Part shown: positions 60,013-64,000 of the stretch, piece by piece | Numbering within the stretch: position 1 is the stretch's first letter | Layout of the letters: each line of letters opens with the position of its first letter | From: Flavobacteriales bacterium | Lineage (GTDB): Bacteria; Bacteroidota; Bacteroidia; Flavobacteriales_F; PHOS-HE28 | Assembly (NCBI GenBank): GCA_016715895.1 | Contig: JADJXH010000003.1 | Coordinates: 248,001 to 312,000 of the forward strand | Length of the DNA stretch: 64,000 bases | Direction: 5' to 3' | Position numbers and translations under genes: made by a program | Notes under the pieces: generated by a model | The model's input: only the letters and a program-made list of their open reading frames with translations | Told to the model about the DNA's origin: nothing | Databases searched by the model: none

Positions 60013-61182
60013 TCAACCGTGGAAGTTCCGCTGCTCGCGCACCATCCTGCGCAAAAGCGGAGACGGTCGATAGCGGTCCTCCCCGTATTCGGCCTGAAGA
60101 TGTTCCAAGGTGGACAGGCAGTGGTCAAGGCCCACCTCATCCGCCCACCGCAGCAAGCCTTTCGGATAGTTGACCCCTTTGGTCATGGCCAGTTCCAGGG
60201 CATCACGGTCGGCGATCCCCAGGTAAAGCGCGTCAGCAGCCTCGTTGATCAGCATCACCACGATCCGCCAGCAGATGGCGTTCAGCAGCTCCGGATCATC
60301 CTTGGGCGTGGGTGGGGCGGCGGTGCCGGTGTGGTCATAGAACCCCCGCCCGGACTTCCTGCCCAGCCGACCGCTCTCCACCTGGCGCTGCTGGGTAAGG
60401 CTCGGGCGGTAGCGCGGGTCGAAGAAAAAGGCCTCGAACACACTGCGCGTGACGGCGAAATTGACATCGTTGCCAATGAGGTCCATGAGCTCGAACGGTC
60501 CCATGCGGAAGCCGCCCACCGCGCGCATGGCATGGTCGATGGTGGCCACGTCGGCCAGTCCTTCCTCCAGGATGCGCAGCGCTTCGCCATAGTAGGGGCG
60601 GGCCACCCGGTTGACAATGAATCCGGGGGTGTCTTTGCAGATGACCGGGGTCTTGCCCCAGTGGCTCATGCGTTGGCAGGCCTGTTCGGCCAGCCCATCC
60701 GCGGTGACCAGGCCGGGCACCACTTCCACCAACGGCATCAGCGGCGCGGGGTTGAAGAAGTGCAGGCCGATCACGCGTTCAGGATGGACACAGGCGCCTG
60801 CGATGGCCGTCACGCTCAGGCTGCTGGTGTTGGTGGCCAGCACGCAGTCGCGCCGGACCACGGTCTCCAGCTCCGCGAAGAGGCCGCGCTTGACCGACAG
60901 GTCCTCGACGATGGCCTCGATCACCAGTCCTGCGTTGGTGAGATCGGCCATGGAGCCTACGGCCTGCAAGCGGTCGCCGGTCTCCGCAGCGTCGGAGGGC
61001 GTCAACCTTCCCTTCGTGGCCAACGCGGAGAGCGTTGTGCGCAAGGCATCCACGGCGCCCTGTGCCGCACCCGGTCGGGCATCCAGGAGCCGCACCTGAT
61101 GACCGGCCCGGGCCGCCACCTGGGCGATCCCGCTGCCCATCGCCCCAGCCCCGATGATCGCCACTTCCATCGATGTATCCAT
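60013..61182 (-). CDS. 3-hydroxyacyl-CoA dehydrogenase (PaaH/Hbd type)
   Basis: A 389-residue oxidoreductase. The NAD+ motif GAGAMG is at 11-16; VIEAIVEDLSVKRGLFAELE and TNTSSLSVT follow, then HFFNPAPLMPLVEVVPG with catalytic His. The 3HCDH C-terminal domain is about 195-290, and a second partial copy follows (about 300-385), the two-domain PaaH/PaaC-like form. It oxidises 3-hydroxyacyl-CoA in fatty-acid or phenylacetate breakdown. The ATG at 61180-61182 is used; the one at 61170 is equally plausible. The palindrome array lies directly upstream. Confidence 0.88.
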   Translation of the reverse strand: MDTSMEVAIIGAGAMGSGIAQVAARAGHQVRLLDARPGAAQGAVDALRTTLSALATKGRLTPSDAAETGDRLQAVGSMADLTNAGLVIEAIVEDLSVKRGLFAELETVVRRDCVLATNTSSLSVTAIAGACVHPERVIGLHFFNPAPLMPLVEVVPGLVTADGLAEQACQRMSHWGKTPVICKDTPGFIVNRVARPYYGEALRILEEGLADVATIDHAMRAVGGFRMGPFELMDLIGNDVNFAVTRSVFEAFFFDPRYRPSLTQQRQVESGRLGRKSGRGFYDHTGTAAPPTPKDDPELLNAICWRIVVMLINEAADALYLGIADRDALELAMTKGVNYPKGLLRWADEVGLDHCLSTLEHLQAEYGEDRYRPSPLLRRMVREQRNFHG

Positions 61183-61266
61183 ATCCGCGTTGATGGTGGT
61201 TGGAGGGGCGAAGTTCGGGGCTGAGCGGGAAGGGACTGGACGACCGGTGCGCGAGCCTGGCGATAT

Positions 61267-61282
61267 ATGTATGGCCATGCAT
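61267..61282. repeat. Palindrome copy 1 (imperfect)
   Basis: ATGTATGGCCATGCAT; one base off the perfect ATGTATGGCCATACAT of the other copies. Centre 61274.5. Confidence 0.85.
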
Positions 61283-61418
61283 TCTTTTGGAATGTGGGGT
61301 CGGTCACTCGGCACGATCACTGAGTCCTTCAGCCGTGCTGGTTCTCGACGGCGTCAGCGTGTGCGACCGACGGGTCTGGTGGCGCTGTCCACGAGCGACC
61401 ACCCTGCGCACCATGACA

Positions 61419-61436
61419 TATGTATGGCCATACATA
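61419..61436. repeat. Palindrome copy 2
   Basis: TATGTATGGCCATACATA, 18 bp perfect. 153 bp from copy 1. Confidence 0.9.
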
Positions 61437-61724
61437 CTTTCCGCAGGGGGTATCGTCATCGTGGACCCCGATCGTGGGTCACCACATGCACCGAGGATCT
61501 GGAGTTCGGGCACAAGGACGCCGAGCCTGCCTGTTGGTCGATCAGTGCTGCGCGAACGCGAGGGTTCGATGTCTGGATGGCCTTGTGATCAGCGGGTCCT
61601 GACGTGATCTGCGACCACGCCCAGATGGACCGACAGAAGCCTTGCGAGCTGGTGGACAAGGACCTGCATGGGGATCTCCGTCGGCCTCGTTCATCTCAAG
61701 AGCACTCCGTGAAAAGCCAAAAGT

Positions 61725-61740
61725 ATGTATGGCCATACAT
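61725..61740. repeat. Palindrome copy 3
   Basis: ATGTATGGCCATACAT, 16 bp perfect. 305 bp from copy 2. Confidence 0.9.
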
Positions 61741-61860
61741 GCTTCCAGAGGGAGCCCGTGCTCGACGAAGAGCCGGCACCTGCCGATCATCCGGCCCAGC
61801 GCGGGGTGAAAAGCGAGAGCAGCCACGAGCTTCGGTTCGCTCCACGCGACTGCGTAAGGT

Positions 61861-61890
61861 CGAACGTATGTATGGCCATACATATGTTCG
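61861..61890. repeat. Palindrome copy 4, extended
   Basis: The 18-bp core (61867-61884) is flanked by CGAAC and GTTCG arms, making a 30-bp palindrome with one mismatched pair. 143 bp from copy 3 and 40 bp before the methyltransferase start. Confidence 0.9.
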
Positions 61891-61929
61891 CTGATCACCG
61901 CCCCACGCAGCATCTACCTTGCGCCACGC

Positions 61930-63102
61930 ATGCGTGCCCGCACCATCATCCGTGATCCGCGCGACCGGGTCCGCAACGGTCATCCATGGATCTTTGACAA
62001 TCAGGTGCTGCGCGTCGAGGGCCAGCCCGCTCCGGGTGCCGTCGTGCAGGTGTTCGATGACCGCAGACGCCCGATCGGCCAGGGATATTACAACCCGGCC
62101 AGCAAGATCCAGGTCCGCATCCTCACGCCCGATCTCGATGAACCCATCGACGACGATTTCTTCCTGCGGCGTGTGAGGGAGGCGTGGTCCTTCCGGCAGC
62201 GCATGGTGGATACCGGGTCATGCCGGGTGGTCTTCGGCGAATCGGACGGCCTGCCGGCCTGTGTGGCCGATAAGTTCGGTGACGCCATCGTGCTTCAAAC
62301 CCTGAGCCTGGGCATGGATCGATGGAAGCACAGCCTGGTGGACGCGCTGCGCGAGGTGACCGGCGTGACCCGTTTCTACGAGCGGAACGATGCGTCGGTC
62401 AGGGAGAAGGAAGGACTGCCCCGGACAACGGGATTCCTGGGCGATCCGTTCCCGACCCGGTCCACCATCGAGGAGAACGGACTGCGCGTTCATGTGGACC
62501 TGGCGGAGGGTCAGAAGACCGGGCATTTCCTCGATCAGCGACTGAACCACGCGGCCATTGAGCCGGTCGTTGCCGGTGCTGAGGTCCTCGATTGCTTCAC
62601 GCATACCGGAGGGTTCGCCTTGCATGCGGCACGGTACGGGGCGAAGCAGGTGGAGGGGCTCGACATCAGCCCCACGGCCATTCGTGCAGCCGAGGTCAAC
62701 GCCGAGATGAACGGACTGACCGCGCGATGCGCCTTCAGGGAGGCCAACGTCTTCGACTTCCTGGCTGAAGCGGGCCGCACGGGGCGCATGTGGGACGTGA
62801 TCGTGCTCGATCCCCCTGCCTTTGCCAAGAGCAGGGCCACCATCGCCGGTGCGACCAGGGGATACAAGGAGGTCAACCTCCGGGCGATGAAGTCCCTGCG
62901 GCGGGGAGGCTTCCTGGTCACCTGCAGTTGCAGCCAGCACATGACCCCGGACCTGTTCAGGGCCATGATCGCGGATGCGGCGAAGGATGCGCGGCGCCAG
63001 TTGCGTGAGGTCTACTACGGGACGCAGCCACCGGACCATCCGGTGCACTGGAGCATCCCCGAAAGCCTCTACCTCAAGTGCCTGATCCTTCAGGTGCTGT
63101 AG
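61930..63102 (+). CDS. RlmI-like class I SAM-dependent rRNA methyltransferase
   Basis: A 390-residue cytoplasmic enzyme. N-terminal PUA domain (about 1-75: RNGHPWIFDNQVLRVEG), a central RlmI-type domain (VFGESDGLPACVADKFGDAI) and a C-terminal Rossmann methyltransferase domain with VLDCFTHTGGFALHAARYGA (SAM site) and VLDPPAFAKS, the NPPY-like catalytic motif, followed by CSCSQHM. RlmI makes m5C1962 of 23S rRNA; the specific site here is not proven. ATG chosen at 61930. The 3' end overlaps the SGNH gene by 29 bp. Confidence 0.88.
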   Translation: MRARTIIRDPRDRVRNGHPWIFDNQVLRVEGQPAPGAVVQVFDDRRRPIGQGYYNPASKIQVRILTPDLDEPIDDDFFLRRVREAWSFRQRMVDTGSCRVVFGESDGLPACVADKFGDAIVLQTLSLGMDRWKHSLVDALREVTGVTRFYERNDASVREKEGLPRTTGFLGDPFPTRSTIEENGLRVHVDLAEGQKTGHFLDQRLNHAAIEPVVAGAEVLDCFTHTGGFALHAARYGAKQVEGLDISPTAIRAAEVNAEMNGLTARCAFREANVFDFLAEAGRTGRMWDVIVLDPPAFAKSRATIAGATRGYKEVNLRAMKSLRRGGFLVTCSCSQHMTPDLFRAMIADAAKDARRQLREVYYGTQPPDHPVHWSIPESLYLKCLILQVL

Positions 63103-64000
63103 CCAGGCTGTCCACGGGTGACGGGCGCAGCAGCAGCTGGACCACGGGCAGCAGGGCCTGGGCGCAGACCTCACCGCCGGCCCCGTTCAGGTGGCAATAG
63201 TCGATCAGGAGCTGCCGACCTCGGTGCTGGGGATCATTGAAGGGCACGTTCAGGTCGACAAGGGGCACATGCCAGCGGTGCGCCACATCGCTCAACTCGC
63301 CCAGCACCACGGGGTAGAGCGCCTTCACGTTCGGGTCCTGATGCAGGAATGCGCGTTCCTCCGCCGCCAGGAGCGCTGGTTCCCGAAGCACGAGCATCGG
63401 TTGCAGGCAGAGCACCGCCTTCACGCTGTCCCGTTGGAGCAGGAACAGGTTCGTCTCGATCGCCCGCAGGAACTGGTCCCGCGCTACGGCCTTGTGATTC
63501 CGCACCGTGGTGGCGTCATCCACGTACGCGGCCTGCCAATCCACCCGTTCACCGCACCGGACCGCATCGCGGATCATGCTCCAGGCCATGTATCCGCGGA
63601 AGGCCGCACTGTGTCGCGAAAGCCAGTGCCCCATGTACGTGAACAGTCCGCCCGCGGAGGGTTCCTGAAGCCTCGGGCGCCAGAATTGATAACGGAAGTC
63701 CTCCATGTACCGGTAGTTCGTGTCGTTCACGAAGTGGTCGTTCGCGCCGTCGAAGAAGATCACCATGTCCGGGTCGTAGGACAACAGCTCGGTGATCAGG
63801 TATTGCGTGTGCTGGAACACCTGATACCCGGTGACGGCCGCATTGATCACCTCGATGCGCTGCCCGGGCATGGCCTGGTTCAACAGCCGCTCGAGATGGG
63901 CATCCACCGTCTCCGTCTGGTCCACATGCACCACGGGGTAGGGGGCGGCGCTGCTGATGCCGTGCGCGGCCGACCCGCCCAGGAAGAAGATGCGCACCGT
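63074..64000 (-). CDS. SGNH/GDSL-like hydrolase, N-terminus beyond the window
   Basis: At least 309 residues are visible; the frame is open to the right edge. Block I is RIFFLGGSAAHGI, with Ser near the start; block III Asn in FFDGANDHF; block V D-x-x-H as DYCHLN near the C-terminus. Homologues have a membrane anchor and about 80 residues before block I, so a start at 63997 would be too short. Esterase or O-acetyl transferase-like function on glycans is likely; substrate unknown. It resembles the SGNH protein at 29884 only in the general blocks. Confidence 0.75.
   Translation of the reverse strand, partial: TVRIFFLGGSAAHGISSAAPYPVVHVDQTETVDAHLERLLNQAMPGQRIEVINAAVTGYQVFQHTQYLITELLSYDPDMVIFFDGANDHFVNDTNYRYMEDFRYQFWRPRLQEPSAGGLFTYMGHWLSRHSAAFRGYMAWSMIRDAVRCGERVDWQAAYVDDATTVRNHKAVARDQFLRAIETNLFLLQRDSVKAVLCLQPMLVLREPALLAAEERAFLHQDPNVKALYPVVLGELSDVAHRWHVPLVDLNVPFNDPQHRGRQLLIDYCHLNGAGGEVCAQALLPVVQLLLRPSPVDSLATAPEGSGT

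Larger units (their letters stand above)
61183..61929. other. Long gene-free region with a dispersed palindrome array
   Basis: About 750 bp between divergent genes. Short open frames cross it, but none resembles a protein family, and their only shared peptides (MYGHTY-like and VWPYI-like) are translations of the palindrome. TACCTTG (61915-61921), a -7-like element of the methyltransferase gene, is the only other signal seen. Confidence 0.65.

Noticed and set aside
61264..61890. CRISPR array as explanation for the palindrome repeats
   Set aside because: Repeats are only 16-18 bp, symmetric, irregularly spaced (143-305 bp), and no cas genes are near.
61542..61913. A 123-codon minus-strand frame in the palindrome region
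   Set aside because: No family features, and it contains translated palindromes; no sign of selection.

Overview
The window is chromosomal DNA of a high-GC (about 65%) member of the Bacteroidota, most likely the Flavobacteriales. Four secreted proteins carry type IX secretion (T9SS) type A C-terminal sorting domains. There is also a PorE-like TPR/propeller/OmpA protein, a gldA-gldF-gldG gliding/secretion ABC transporter cluster, a GWxTD-domain protein, and promoters with the Bacteroidota -7 element TAnnTTTG (often TAnnTTCG here) instead of E. coli-type boxes. Coding density is very high: operon genes overlap by 4 bp and several convergent genes overlap at their 3' ends. No insertion sequence, prophage or CRISPR array was seen.

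Layout. 1-6.3 kb: the clpB 5' end, an M14 carboxypeptidase, a Kef-type K+ efflux antiporter with its flavodoxin-fold partner, and a GreA/GreB-like gene coupled to a hypothetical gene. 6.3-14 kb: queE, a PorE-like protein, a phosphodiester glycosidase, vsr, a small membrane protein, a TolB-like lipoprotein, a PA0069-type radical SAM protein, thpR and acyP. 14-20.3 kb: a large secreted sugar-dehydrogenase/PKD/PA14 protein, a secreted propeller protein, a PAP2 phosphatase and a CutA-like protein. 20.2-25.5 kb: a TetR-ABC-HlyD-TolC export operon. 25.5-32.7 kb: a sorbosone-dehydrogenase-like protein with a universal stress protein, a basic DNA-binding-like protein, an SGNH-mnmH-selD cluster for tRNA 2-selenouridine, a lipoprotein/small membrane protein pair that may handle metal, and a LytTR response regulator. 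32.8-41.2 kb: three T9SS cargo proteins and a small secreted protein. 41.2-46.5 kb: xerD, aroQ, a GT2 glycosyltransferase, the GWxTD protein, tRNA-Ser(UGA) with duplicated 3'-end repeats, and an MBL-fold hydrolase. 46.5-53.8 kb: a T9SS-exported M36/M4-like metalloprotease and a four-gene, ATGA-coupled cluster (C39-like peptidase, RimK-like ATP-grasp ligase, GCS2-like ligase, N-formylglutamate amidohydrolase). 53.8-58 kb: DUF4340 protein and gldG-gldF-gldA. 58-64 kb: an alkyltransferase, a DUF2461 protein, a YceI lipoprotein, a 3-hydroxyacyl-CoA dehydrogenase, a 750-bp non-coding stretch with four copies of a long palindrome, an RlmI-like methyltransferase and a truncated SGNH hydrolase.

The strongest candidates for undescribed biology are the four-gene amide-ligase cluster (49.5-53.7 kb), which looks like a peptide or modified amino-acid pathway; the palindrome array (61.26-61.89 kb); and the tRNA-Ser 3'-end tandem repeats (45.27-45.63 kb). 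A recurrent promoter arrangement places the -7 element 3-5 nt before the start codon, which suggests frequent leaderless mRNAs.
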